A stretch of DNA of 64,000 bases, taken from NCBI RefSeq assembly GCF_036320965.1, contig NC_092231.1, positions 26,887,894-26,951,893 on the forward strand, read 5' to 3'. This stretch comes from Panulirus ornatus. Lineage: Eukaryota > Arthropoda > Malacostraca > Decapoda > Palinuridae. The position numbers and the translations under genes are program-made. How positions within the stretch are numbered: position 1 is the first letter of the stretch; each line of letters begins with the position of its first letter. The notes beneath the pieces are model-generated. The model was not told the origin of the DNA. It worked only from the letters and a program-made list of their open reading frames with translations, and ran no database searches. This document shows, in pieces, positions 1 through 9,689 of this stretch.

Positions 1-205
1 AAGGAGATGTGCTGTAAATGGACTGAAGCAAGGCATATGTAGTGGCTTAGGGAATCCATGGAAGGGTCATTGGGGTCTTTTGTGGATAAGAGGCAATGGT
101 TCTGGTGTATTACACATGTCAGCTAGAGAATTGATGTAAGCAAATGAGGCCTTTCCTTTTTCTGTTCCTGATGCTACTTCACTGATGCAGAAATATACAA
201 ACATG
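1..205 (+). mobile_element. RTE-like LINE copy a: 3' UTR remnant (module A), cut by the window edge
   Basis: This diverged stretch lines up in order with the 3' UTR of the LINE copies further right. It has a decayed 'ccatgg' block after the ORF end, the 'cagctagaga' block, the 'gaggcctttccttttt' block and a decayed tail box 'gctacttcactgatgcag'. It carries module A only, so it belongs to the oldest layer of the family. The coding part lies outside the window. Divergence is high, so the right boundary is approximate. Confidence 0.5.
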
Positions 206-579
206 TGTGAAAGAAAGAAAGAACACCTTGATTACATGTGATGTGAACCCTGTAATTTATGGTGCTCTTCTGCCAGATATATGAGGTACTTGAGTATTTT
301 CCGACACTCATAGTGAGATGTGTGATAATTTTGGAAGGTTTTTGTCACAAGCAAATATCTTCAACAAGTATTTCCATCATTGAAATAAATGATTTTGTAC
401 GAGTGGCATAGCTTCAGAAATTGATACATAATACAAGGATGCAACTCTCATATAGGCTTCTTTGACATCTCGACATATAATAACAAGTGAATGAAAAAAA
501 ATTTAGGCTGTTTGGAACCAATGAATGAGATGGCACTACAAGCATTATTATAATTATTTTTATTTTCTTCTTTCATTTT
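206..579. other. Unassigned AT-rich spacer
   Basis: I see no ORF, RNA gene or recognisable repeat here. It separates two old LINE remnants in opposite orientation. Confidence 0.4.
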
Positions 580-1170
580 GGTTGACTGTTTCTTGTTTTA
601 GCAAGATAGTGCCAGAAACTAACAAAGAAAAGGCCATGTTTTCTCACACCCATTCTCTGGCTGTCATGTGTAATGAAATGGAATCAGGCCCCACAGACCT
701 TTCTGTGGTGGTGATGGTGCCCCCTCCAGCTCCTCATATGTATTGGTTCAGACCATTGACAACATGTTGCTCCCTGTATACCAAAGTCCTCCAATTTACT
801 TTATCTCATGCATACTTTTATCCCATGCATACCTTTCATCCTTCTGCATGTTCAGGCCCCAAGCACTCAAAATACTTTTATTTGGTCCATCCATCTTGTA
901 TTCAGTCTCCCCCTTCTCCTCCACATCTCTCTACTTCTAACACATACCTTCTTTGTCATCCTCTTCACTCTTTCTCACTATATGTTTGAACCATTTCAGC
1001 ACACCCACTTTAACGCTCCTAACTATACTCATCTTATTGCCACACTTCTCTCTTACCTGATCATTTCTTATTTGATCATCCTTCCTTTGACTACATATTA
1101 CCCTCATATATTTGATTTCCAATATATTCACCCTTTTCCATACATTCTCATCTATAGCCCATCAGGCACA
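580..1170 (-). mobile_element. RTE-like LINE copy b: old C-terminal and 3' UTR fragment
   Basis: Read on the minus strand, this encodes the C-terminal domain of the LINE polyprotein with many substitutions and stops. Recognisable pieces are VREKCGNK and VLKWFKHI, equivalent to VREMCGNK and VLKWFGHM in younger copies. Module A of the 3' UTR follows at about 580-740. The 5' break at about 1170 abuts an ATT/TTA microsatellite. All reading frames are broken. Confidence 0.75.
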
Positions 1171-1198
1171 TTGGGACAATAGAGATTCTTCTTGTTAT

Positions 1199-1203
1199 TG
1201 TTA

Positions 1204-1248
<45 letters not shown>

Positions 1249-1270
1249 CATTATTATTATTATTATAATA
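1199..1270. repeat. TTA/ATT trinucleotide microsatellite
   Basis: About 24 near-perfect ATT units with one internal ATC variant. It lies between LINE copy b and copy 1 of short repeat R. Confidence 0.95.
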
Positions 1271-1386
1271 AAACCCCTTCTCCAGGGGTTCCTACAGCTT
1301 TAGGGCTGTTCTGGACAGTAGTGCTATGCTAAAGGTGGATTTTCACCTATGGAGTAACCTCAAGCAGGTGGAGTCTAGTAACATAC
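1271..1386 (+). repeat. Short interspersed repeat R, copy 1
   Basis: A roughly 115-bp non-coding segment that starts with a small hairpin (CCCC-ttctcca-GGGG) followed by 'ttcctacagctttagggct' and 'gctatgctaaaggtggat'. The same blocks in the same order occur at 6710-6915 and, reversed and shortened, at 15448-15540. Two of the three copies are flanked by TTA-type microsatellite sequence, which suggests a SINE-like family with a TTA-rich tail. It is not similar to LINE copies a-w. Confidence 0.7.
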
Positions 1387-1404
1387 TGTTATTATTATTA
1401 TTAT

Positions 1405-1440
<36 letters not shown>
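1387..1440. repeat. TTA microsatellite followed by a T tract
   Basis: Seven or so TTA units followed by about 33 T. It separates repeat R from SINE-like element S; both S copies in + orientation are preceded by a T run. Confidence 0.9.
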
Positions 1441-1557
1441 CTCCAAAAGAAGGAACAGAGAAGGGGCCAGGTGAGGATATTCCCTTAAAGGCCCAGTCCT
1501 CTGTTCTTAACGCTACCTCGCTATCGCGGGAAATGGCAAATAGTGTGAAAGAAAGAT
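1441..1557 (+). mobile_element. SINE-like element S, copy 1
   Basis: A roughly 115-bp non-coding element: 'ccaaaagaaggaacagag', 'ggccaggtgaggatattccc', 'ggcccagtcctctgttctta', then a tail box 'cgctacctcgctatcgcggg' and 'aaatggcaaatagtgtgaaa', and a TTA-rich tail. Other copies are at 29614-29740, 32050-32172 and 48501-48624. The terminal 36 bp or so match the last 36 bp of LINE 3' UTRs in this window, the usual sign that a SINE borrows LINE machinery. No tRNA-type A or B box is evident in the body. Confidence 0.7.
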
Positions 1558-1588
1558 TATTATTATTTATTTTTTTATTATTATTATA

Positions 1589-3582
1589 CTTTGTCGCTGT
1601 CTCCCGCGTTTGCGAGGTAGCGCAAGGAAACAGACGAAAGAAATGGCCCAACCCCGCCCCCCCCATACACATGTATATACATACGTCCACACACGCAAAT
1701 ATACATACCTACACAGCTTTCCATGGTTTACCCCAGATGCTTCACATGCCCTGCTTCAATCCACTGACAGCACGTCAACCCCGGTATACCACATCGCTCC
1801 AATTCACTCTATTCCTTGCCCTCCTTTCACCCTCCTGCATGTTCAGGCCCCGATCACACAAAATCTTTTTCACTCCATCTTTCCACCTCCAATTTGGTCT
1901 CCCTCTTCTCCTTGTTCCCTCCACCTCCGACACATATATCCTCTTGGTCAATCTTTCCTCACTCATCCTCTCCATGTGCCCAAACCACTTCAAAACACCC
2001 TCTTCTGCTCTCTCAACCACGCTCTTTTTATTTCCACACATCTCTCTTACCCTTACGTTACTCACTCGATCAAACCACCTCACACCACACATTGTCCTCA
2101 AACATCTCATTTCCAGCACATCCATCCTCCTGCGCACAACTCTATCCATAGCCCACGCCTCGCAACCATACAACATTATTGGAACCACCATTCCTTCAAA
2201 CATACCCATTTTTGCTTTCCGAGATAATGTTCTCGACTTCCACACATTCTTCAAGGCCCCCAGGATTTTCGCCCCCTCCCCCACCCTATGATCCACCTCC
2301 GCTTCCATGGTTCCATCCGCTGCCAGATCCACTCCCAGATATCTAAAACACTTCACTTCCTCCAGTTTTTCTCCATTCAAACTCACCTCCCAATTGACTT
2401 GACCCTCAACCCTACTGTACCTAATAACCTTGCTCTTATTCACATTTACTCTTAACTTTCTTCTTCCACACACTTTTCCAAACTCAGTCACCAGCTTCTG
2501 CAGTTTCTCACATGAATCAGCCACCAGCGCTGTATCATCAGCGAACAACAACTGACTCACTTCCCAAGCTCTCTCATCCCCAACAGACTTCATACTTGCC
2601 CCTCTTTCCAAAACTCTTGCATTTACCTCCCTAACAACCCCATCCATAAACAAATTAAACAACCATGGAGACATCACACACCCCTGCCGCAAACCTACAT
2701 TCACTGAGAACCAATCACTTTCCTCTCTTCCTACACGTACACATGCCTTACATCCTCGATAAAAACTTTTCACTGCTTCTAACAACTTTCCTCCCACACC
2801 ATATATTCTTAATACCTTCCACAGAGCATCTCTATCAACTCTATCATATGCCTTCTCCAGATCCATAAATGCTACATACAAATCCATTTGCTTTTCTAAG
2901 TATTTCTCACATACATTCTTCAAAGCAAACACCTGATCCACACATCCTCTACCACTTCTGAAACCACACTGCTCTTCCCCAATCTGATGCTCTGTACATG
3001 CCTTCACCCTCTCAATCAGTACCCTCCCATATAATTTACCAGGAATACTCAACAAACTTATACCTCTGTAATTTGAGCACTCACTCTTATCCCCTTTGCC
3101 TTTGTACAATGGCACTATGCACGCATTCCGCCAATCCTCAGGCACCTCACCATGAGTCATACATACATTGAATAACCTTACCAACCAGTCAACAATACAG
3201 TCACCCCCTTTTTTAATAAATTCCACTGCAATACCATCCAAACCCGCTGCCTTGCCGGCTTTCATCTTCCGCAAAGCTTTCACTACCTCTTCTCTGTTTA
3301 CCAAATCATTTTCCCTAACCCTCTCACTTTGCACACCACCTCGACCAAAACACCCTATATCTGCCACTCTATCATCAAACACATTCAACAAACCTTCAAA
3401 ATACTCACTCCATCTCCTTCTCACATCACCACTACTTGTTATCACCTCCCCACTTGTGCCCTTCACCGAAGTTCCCATTTGCTCCCTTGTCTTACGCACT
3501 TTATTTACCTCCTTCCAGAACATCTTTTTATTCTCCCTAAAATTTAATGATACTCTCTCACCCCAACTCTCATTTGCCCTTT
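1589..3582 (-). mobile_element. RTE-like LINE copy c, 5' truncated, young (3' UTR module B)
   Basis: On the minus strand the copy starts (5' truncated) in the linker between endonuclease and RT at about 3582, runs through an open RT and C-terminal domain, and ends with a short 3' UTR of about 186 bp (1589-1774) carrying module B and the tail box. Its tail and the truncation point both sit in TTA microsatellite, so the target was probably such an array. The lack of frameshifts and the short 3' UTR put it in the youngest subfamily. Confidence 0.9.
1775..3523 (-). CDS. LINE reverse transcriptase ORF (5' truncated, 582 codons from the first Met)
   Basis: The protein is the RT part of a non-LTR retrotransposon, which would make cDNA by target-primed reverse transcription. 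It shows GKAAGLDGI (finger region), [36 protein letters not shown] (motif A aspartate), [14 protein letters not shown] (motif B) and [13 protein letters not shown] (motif C; FADD encoded at 2534-2545, about residues 327-330). A C-terminal domain follows with [21 protein letters not shown] and KWFGHMERM, then an arginine-rich end, as in RTE-type LINEs. The frame stays open upstream of this Met to about 3580 but has no endonuclease, so it cannot be a complete element. It is the longest ORF in the window. Its last codons (VYRG) match the other intact copies. Confidence 0.9.
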   Translation of the reverse strand: MFWKEVNKVRKTREQMGTSVKGTSGEVITSSGDVRRRWSEYFEGLLNVFDDRVADIGCFGRGGVQSERVRENDLVNREEVVKALRKMKAGKAAGLDGIAVEFIKKGGDCIVDWLVRLFNVCMTHGEVPEDWRNACIVPLYKGKGDKSECSNYRGISLLSIPGKLYGRVLIERVKACTEHQIGEEQCGFRSGRGCVDQVFALKNVCEKYLEKQMDLYVAFMDLEKAYDRVDRDALWKVLRIYGVGGKLLEAVKSFYRGCKACVRVGREESDWFSVNVGLRQGCVMSPWLFNLFMDGVVREVNARVLERGASMKSVGDERAWEVSQLLFADDTALVADSCEKLQKLVTEFGKVCGRRKLRVNVNKSKVIRYSRVEGQVNWEVSLNGEKLEEVKCFRYLGVDLAADGTMEAEVDHRVGEGAKILGALKNVWKSRTLSRKAKMGMFEGMVVPIMLYGCEAWAMDRVVRRRMDVLEMRCLRTMCGVRWFDRVSNVRVREMCGNKKSVVERAEEGVLKWFGHMERMSEERLTKRIYVSEVEGTRRRGRPNWRWKDGVKKILCDRGLNMQEGERRARNRVNWSDVVYRG

Positions 3583-3603
3583 ATTATTATTATATTATCA
3601 TCA

Positions 3604-3664
<61 letters not shown>

Positions 3665-3690
3665 TATCATTATCATCATTATTATTTGTT
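3583..3690. repeat. TTA/ATC microsatellite
   Basis: About 35 ATT-type units interrupted by ATC and TCA variants toward both ends. It lies exactly between the 5' truncation of LINE copy c and the 3' end of copy d. Confidence 0.95.
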
Positions 3691-5300
3691 TATACTTGAT
3701 CGCCATTTCTGCATTAGCAATCTTTCGCCAGGAACCCACAAAGAAAGGCTTCATCTGCATACATCCATTCTCTAGCTGTCATGTGGAATGCACTGAAACC
3801 ATAGCTCCCTATCCACAGTAAGGCCCCACAGACCTTTCCATGGTTTACTTCAGTTGCTTCACATACCCTGGTTCAGTCCACTGACAGCACATAGATCCTT
3901 GTATATCACATAATTCCTGTTTACTTTCTCCCATGTATGCTCTTCACCCTTCTGCATATTCAGGCCCTGATCACTCAAAATTTTTTTCACTTCATTCTTT
4001 CATCTCCATCTTGGTCACCCCATTCTCCTTGTTTCTTTCGCTTCTGACACATATATCATCTTTGTCAACCTTTTTTTCACTTATTCTCTCCACATAATCC
4101 AAACCATTTCAGCACACCCTCTCCTGCTCTCTCAACCACACTCTTTTTTATTGTAACACTTCTGTTTTACCCTTTCATTACTTAAACAGACCACCCCACA
4201 TTACATATTGTCCTCAAACATTTCGTTTTCAACCAGTCTCCAGCTTCTACAGTTTCTCACTTGAATATGCATACATTTCTGTATTATTAGCAAATAACTG
4301 ACTCACTTCACAGGCTATTTCATCCTTCACAGACTGGATACTTACTTGCCCTAATCTCCAAAATTTTTGCATTTACCTCTTCACCACCCCATTCATAAAC
4401 AAACTGAACACCCATAGTGACATCACACACCCCTGCCTCAGACTAGGCTTAACTTGGAACCATTTAGTTTCCTATGTTCCTACTTGTACATGAGCCTTAC
4501 ACCCTTGATAAAAACTTCCCATTGCTTGTAGCAACTTTCCAACCACATCTCCCTTGCTTGTAGCAGCTTTCCTAACACACCGTATATTCTTAAGACTTTC
4601 CACAAAGCATCTGTCAGTGAGACCCTATCATGTGCTTTATCCTCATCCAAAAATGCCACATACAAATCCATCTGTTTCTCTAGGTATTTCCCACACTCAT
4701 TCTATAAAGCAAATACCTGATCCATATATCCTCTCCTACTTTTGAAACCATGCTGATCCTCCCCAGGCTGATGCTCTGTACATGCCTTCTCCTTCTCTGT
4801 CAGTACCCTTCCATACAACTTACCAGGTATACTCAACAAACTTATGCCTTTGTAGCCACCTCAGCATTAACCATACATATGTTGGAAATTCTTACCAACC
4901 AATCAACTGCACAGTTACCCTCTTTTTTAATAGGTTCAACAGCAATACCATCCCTTCCACTGCCTTGTCACATCTCATCTTACAGAAGGGTTTTACCACC
5001 TTTTTTCTCTTCACCAAACCACCCTTCCTGACTCTCTCCCTTCATATACCAACCAAATCCAAACACCTTACATCTGTCACTCTATCATGAAACATTTAAC
5101 AGTCCTTCAAAACACTCCCTCCATCACTGTTTATCATTTCCCCTTTTGCACCCTTCACTAATGCCCCCGTTTCTTCCCTTGTCTCTTTCACATCATTTAC
5201 CTCTTTCCAAAACATCTTATTCTCCCTAAAGTTTACTGATACTCACTCATTCCAGTTCTTGTCCTCTTTTTCAACTGCTGCACCTTTCTCTTGACCTGCA
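3691..5300 (-). mobile_element. RTE-like LINE copy d, old and inactivated (module A tail)
   Basis: The 3' tail box is at about 3691-3740 in an older spelling (GCAGAAATGGCGATCAAGTA). Module A follows, then a decayed RT and C-terminal region with numerous stops and indels up to the linker (KRKVQ-like) at about 5300. Short ORFs such as 4480-4671 preserve [12 protein letters not shown]. It stops abruptly at 5300/5301 against copy e on the other strand, with no microsatellite between. Confidence 0.8.
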
Positions 5301-6640
5301 TAAGATTGGGAAGAACCATCATGGTTTCAGAAGTGGTAAAGGATGTGTAGATCAGATGTTTGCTTTAAAGAATGTGTGTGAGGAAATACAGAAACAAGGA
5401 TTTGTATGCGGCACTTTTGGATGTGAAAAAGCATATGCTCGAATTGATAGAGATTCTTTGTGGAAGAAGTTAAGAATCTTTGGTGTGGGAGGAAAACTGC
5501 TAGCGGCAGTGAAAGGCTTATATCAGGGGTGTAAGGCATTTGTATGAATATGAAGAAAGGAGAGTGAGTGGTTCTAAGTGAAGTTTGGTATGCAACATGG
5601 TTGTGTTTTGTCACCATGGCTGTTTCATTTGTTTATGAATGGGATGGTGAGAACGGTAAATACAAGAGTCTTGGAGAAAGTGGCAAGTATGCAGTCTGTA
5701 TGGGATGAGGGGGCTGGGAAGTGAGTCAGTTGTTTTTGCCAATGACACAGCACCAGTGACAGATTCAAGTGAGAAATTGCAGAAGTTGGTGAATGACTTT
5801 TGTGAGTGTGTGAAAGGAAAAAGTTGAGAATAGATGTGAATCAAAGTAAGGTTATTACGTTTAGTGAGGTAGAGGGACAGGTCAGTTGGGGTGTGAGTTT
5901 GAATGAAGAAAAATTAGAGGCAGGGAAGCGTTACCTGGAAGCGGACATGGCTGCAAATAAAACCATGGAAACAGAAGTGAGTCTTGGGTGAGTGAGGAGG
6001 TGAAGGTTCCGGTAGCATTGTGGAGTGTGTGGAAAGAGAAGTCATTATCTGAGAGGGCAAAAATGGGCATGTTTCAAGGTATGGTAATCCCAACAATGTT
6101 ATAAGGATGTGCAGCATGGATGAGGATGTGCAAGGGAGGGTGAAAGCATTGGAAATTAAATGTTTGAGAACAATATGTGATATTAGGCTGGTTGATCAAG
6201 AGAGGTAAGGTGATAAAAAGTGTGGTTGAGAAAGCTGAAGAAGGCCTGCTGAAATGGTTTGGACATGTGGAGAGAATGAGTGAGGAGAGGTTGATAAAGA
6301 GGATATATGTGTCAGAAGTGGAGGGAACAAGGAGTAAGGAGAGACATATTGTAGATGGAAGGTTGGAATGAAAAAGATTCTGAGTGAACAGGACCTGAAC
6401 ATGTAGGAGGGTGAGAGGCATGCATGGGATAGGGTGAATTGGAATGATGTAGTAAACAGGGATCAGCATGCTAGGATGAACCATTGAAAATCTGTGGGGC
6501 CTGGTTGTGGATGGGGAGTTGTGGTTTCAGTGCATGACACATGACAACAAGAGATCAGATGTGAGTGAGTGTGGCTTTTCTTTGTCTACTCCTGGTGCTA
6601 CCTCTCTCATGCAGAAGGTGATCAAGTATGAAAAAAATTA
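5301..6640 (+). mobile_element. RTE-like LINE copy e, old and inactivated, head-to-head with copy d
   Basis: It begins mid-RT at the block equivalent to [14 protein letters not shown] (here HHGFRSGKGCVDQ) and runs to the 3' end. It contains stops and frameshifts in the FADD region. The C-terminal block VEKAEEGLLKWFGHVERM is preserved at about 6221-6280. The 3' UTR is module A only and ends 'ggtgatcaagtatgaaaaaa' at about 6635 before a TTA-rich remnant. Confidence 0.8.
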
Positions 6641-6709
6641 TTTCTATGATTATTATTATTAGTACAGTATTATTTTTAATGTTATTATCAATTATCAAGA
6701 TACTATAAT
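6641..6709. repeat. Decayed TTA-rich microsatellite
   Basis: A degenerate ATT/TTA array between the tail of LINE copy e and repeat R copy 2, in the same arrangement as at 1199-1270. Confidence 0.6.
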
Positions 6710-6915
6710 TATGTAGCCCCAGGGCCCCGTTCTCTTGGGGCTCCTGCAGCTTCAAGGCTGAGCTATACTTTCTATGAATAAGATGGATTTCTTTGAAGTA
6801 GAATTTTTTTATGAGACTGCACTGTTTCACCAACAGATAACAGTACAGTGCTACCTTGCTAAAGGTGACTTTTCACCCTTGGTGTAACCTCCAGCAAGCA
6901 GAGTGTGATAACATG
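6710..6915 (+). repeat. Short interspersed repeat R, copy 2
   Basis: It contains GCCCC-gttctctt-GGGGC, 'ctcctgcagcttcaaggct', 'gctaccttgctaaaggtgac', 'ttttcacc' and 'gtgtaacctccagcaagcag', in the same order as copy 1 at 1271-1386. About 75-90 bp are inserted between the hairpin block and the 'ctaaaggtga' block. Confidence 0.65.
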
Positions 6916-7902
6916 ACTACAAGCATTAATGGCTATATATACATACCACAGTCACAGTGAATAGAAAAAAATTACTTACTTGTATTCACCTCAGCTGGAA
7001 AAAAAAGCTACAAATATCTTGGCTCCAGTGAAAGGCTCAGATGCTTTTTTTCATTCAGGCATCTTTTGCTTACCTCACAGCATACTTTATGAATGGAGGG
7101 TTATATGTTAGATTTGCCATGATCGCACTGATTTATAAACCAATTCAAAATTAATGCTTCAAATTTAAGTTCATAGCACATTTTTGTTTATTTCAGTGAA
7201 ACTCCTAAGTATGTTTCATTTACTGTACAACTCAAGAAGTTTCACTCAGCAGTATGTAAATTGCTCTTCACATCAGTTATGGAACTTTTTCCCCACTTTA
7301 TCTGCTTAAAAAGATTCCAGCACCCAGATTCTGATCACAGTTCTTATAATTGAATAAATGCATCAACCTATCAACTGTTTTGATTTACTAGAAAATTGTA
7401 ATAATCTCACAGACAGTCACAGTGCACACAACAAACTTCAGTGGATCTATAGTCCAATCCCCTGCTATAATTCATATATTGTTCTTTCAGTGTTACAGTT
7501 ATGTAACCTGTCCCTATGAACAGTGTATCCTGGATGGTACTCATAAAATGTCCATTAACAAGATGTAATATGCGCAACATCCTCTATCACAAATGATTAC
7601 CTGATTAATGAGCTAACAATGTATCAGAATTAAATACATATTTGAGAAAAATATCAATAGATTTTCTTAATAATTTGAAGAGTAAAAGAATTACTCCTGT
7701 GTCCATTTAGAGACAGCTGGATTATCAGTACATCCTATAGAGGTTGCCTGTCAAATGTTCTTCCTTCACTAGTAAATATTTTAATTCTTGTATCTTTCTA
7801 TAGCTGGCCTATCTTTTTAATCTAATTCTTAGGCTGTTCTGTTCTTTCTGTGAAATAGCTCTTTGCAAAAGGAAATTTAATTTGCTCTGCTCACCTTGGC
7901 AG
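6916..7902 (+). other. CELF-gene intron, 3' part (no recognised element)
   Basis: AT-rich sequence with no ORF or repeat that I recognise. It ends in a pyrimidine-rich tract and the acceptor 'caccttggcag' at 7892-7902. The upstream exon is left of the LINE cluster or outside the window. Confidence 0.6.
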
Positions 7903-8061
7903 GCTGTTCCATCTCGGGACCTGAGGGCTGCAACCTCTTCATCTACCACCTGCCACAGGAATTTGGTGATGCTGAACTGATGCAGATGTTCCTCCCTTTT
8001 GGAAATGTGATCTCTTCTAAGGTGTTCATTGACAGAGCCACCAACCAGAGCAAGTGCTTCG
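7903..8061 (+). CDS. CELF: CELF/Bruno-family RNA-binding protein, penultimate coding exon (RRM3, first part)
   Basis: CELF proteins bind GU-rich RNA and regulate alternative splicing, translation and mRNA decay. The 159-bp exon lies between acceptor AG (7901-7902) and donor GT (8062). It encodes [18 protein letters not shown] and then [18 protein letters not shown] and KCFG. LFIYHL is RNP2 of the third RRM, and KCFG is the start of RNP1. It enters with a codon whose first base comes from the previous exon and exits after the first base of a Gly codon, so RNP1 is split by the intron. The near-verbatim match to animal CELF RRM3 makes the family certain; CELF1/2 versus CELF3-6 type cannot be decided here. 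Upstream exons (RRM1, RRM2, linker) are outside the window. Confidence 0.95.
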
Positions 8062-8679
8062 GTGAGACCTTCATTTGTATCATCTCTTTTAAAACTGAAT
8101 ACTGTATACAATTCACTTTAATATATTGAGTAGGAAAGGGGCTTAAATGCAGGTAAAGGTACCTTTTTCTTATGCTTCTTTTAGATGTTTATGTATAATT
8201 TGTACACATTTTTTTTGCTGATATTGTATACAATTGAGCATGTGACAGTATCCATTTATTTTATCCTATGTGTAAGTGTACACATTTCCATAAATATTCA
8301 TTGGTACGTAGTTTTATGATTCAAAACTTAACATATTCTCTCAGCCATTGTAGCCAAATTGGTAATAATAGTGTCCTATAACATTCATTTTTTAGCTGAT
8401 GCTGAAAATTAAGTTTGTTTGAAATTTTTGTGGTTATTTTAAGGTGATTACCGGTGGGACATTCATTGAAATTGGTTTAGTGTCATCTTTAGATTAGGGG
8501 TTGTAGGACTAGAAAGAAAGGTGACAAAAACAGTAAGGCACTGTGAACAAAGGAACAAAAGCTTGAGAAGTGAAGAAATAGGAAACTCTGTTATGTAAAT
8601 GTTGGGTGTTTATTTTTTCATTTTCTATAAAGTTTTCTTGCTCTGACCTGTGAATGACATAAGTGCTTTGTATTTGCAG
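8062..8679 (+). other. CELF-gene final coding intron (618 bp)
   Basis: Donor 'gtgaga' at 8062 and acceptor 'tatttgcag' ending at 8679. Joining the exons keeps the frame through the RNP1 glycine. The interior is AT-rich with no recognised insertion. Confidence 0.9.
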
Positions 8680-8807
8680 GTTTTGTGAGCTTTGACAACC
8701 CTGCCTCAGCTCAGGCTGCTATCCAGGCGATGAATGGCTTCCAAATTGGCATGAAGCGCCTAAAGGTTCAGCTCAAGCGACCCAAGGATGCCAATAGACC
8801 TTACTAA
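8680..8807 (+). CDS. CELF: CELF/Bruno-family RNA-binding protein, last coding exon (RRM3 end and C-terminus)
   Basis: The exon completes RNP1 (G/FVSF) and encodes [32 protein letters not shown] and the terminal ANRPY before TAA at 8805-8807. CELF proteins typically end just after RRM3 with this basic QLKR segment and a final Pro-Tyr, so the C-terminus is complete and normal. The coding sequence is clean, with no frameshift. A strong splice-donor match (CAG/GTATGA) follows the stop by 26 nt; see the 3' UTR entries. Confidence 0.95.
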
Positions 8808-8833
8808 CGGCCGCACTCTGTAGGGGAGACCAG
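8808..8833 (+). promoter_or_regulatory. CELF 3' UTR start, ending at a candidate splice donor
   Basis: After the stop codon, 26 nt lead to CAG/GTATGA at 8831-8839, close to the donor consensus. If it is used, the 3' UTR is spliced. A junction this close to the stop (under about 50-55 nt) would not be expected to trigger exon-junction-dependent NMD. The alternative is that the 3' UTR simply continues to AATAAA sites at 9025, 9229 or 9479. Confidence 0.45.
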
Positions 8834-9689
8834 GTATGAAGAATTTTACTGAGTGTTGAGAAAGATTTGTCAGCTTAATTTTCATTACAGTGCTGGTGTT
8901 ACTATTATCTCTTTCAAGGCAGTGGTTCTGAAAGTGTGGTGTGCAAGAATCTTTCAAATGGTCCTTAAGCTGGTCATAAATGTAAATAATTTGGGGAAGG
9001 ATCCTTAAGTTTCTAATACCTTAAAATAAAAGAGGCTTCTCATCTTCAAGGTTTGGTAATGAAAGTTGTTAGTGTAGGCTGATAAACTAATTTTTATGCC
9101 TCTAAGACATAATGTCATATCAACAGTTATATACATTACCCAGGTTTGGCCGAGTCAGCTGTTTAGTATGTGATCGTGAGAGCATGTATTGTGATGAAAT
9201 TTTATCTCCACTTTTGAATGAGTATTCAAATAAACCAGTTCACTAGCATGACACTTGCCACTGTTCTTTATATGTCAATATATTTTTGCACTAATATTTG
9301 GCTATAATAGATTTTCTTTTATTTATGATAGTGACCAACAGCCAGTTCTTCCTTAAATGGCCCCTTAATTTTGACAGCCCTCTGAGACAAATTATTTGTT
9401 GTGATTTAGATGGGGATTAACATTGGCACTCTTCTTTTTTGAAATGAAACTAAATGTAGATTAATGCATTGCTTTTTGAATAAATATTTTCACCATATTA
9501 CATTAATTTTCAAAAACTGTGACTGGCTTCCCAGATCCCTTCTTTCAGTACTCCCCAAATATAAAAAAGAAATTGCGCAGCAACAGACCATTGTGTTCAT
9601 TTGATAGTGGAAATCAGAAGCTCGTAGACTAGTCTGGTAAGAGTAGAAAGACGCACAGTTGTTTCAAATAGAAAAACCAGCAAACATTT
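8834..9689 (+). other. Non-coding: putative 3' UTR intron, first part, or proximal 3' UTR
   Basis: AT-rich, no ORF of note. AATAAA occurs at 9025-9030, 9229-9234 and 9479-9484; in such AT-rich DNA these are weak evidence, but any could end a short CELF transcript. Confidence 0.4.

Noticed and set aside
1199..1270. CRISPR-like or minisatellite array
   Set aside because: Only a trinucleotide microsatellite; no spacer-repeat structure anywhere in the window.
1816..2151. Recurrent Pro/Ser/His-rich ORFs such as [14 protein letters not shown] (also 20912, 43780, 45265, 63205)
   Set aside because: Antisense of the LINE C-terminal domain, with no independent support.
2665..2868. Recurrent ORF starting [14 protein letters not shown] (also 21737, 44629, 46114, 61264 and others)
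   Set aside because: It is the antisense shadow of the LINE RT around motifs A to B; it recurs because the LINE recurs.
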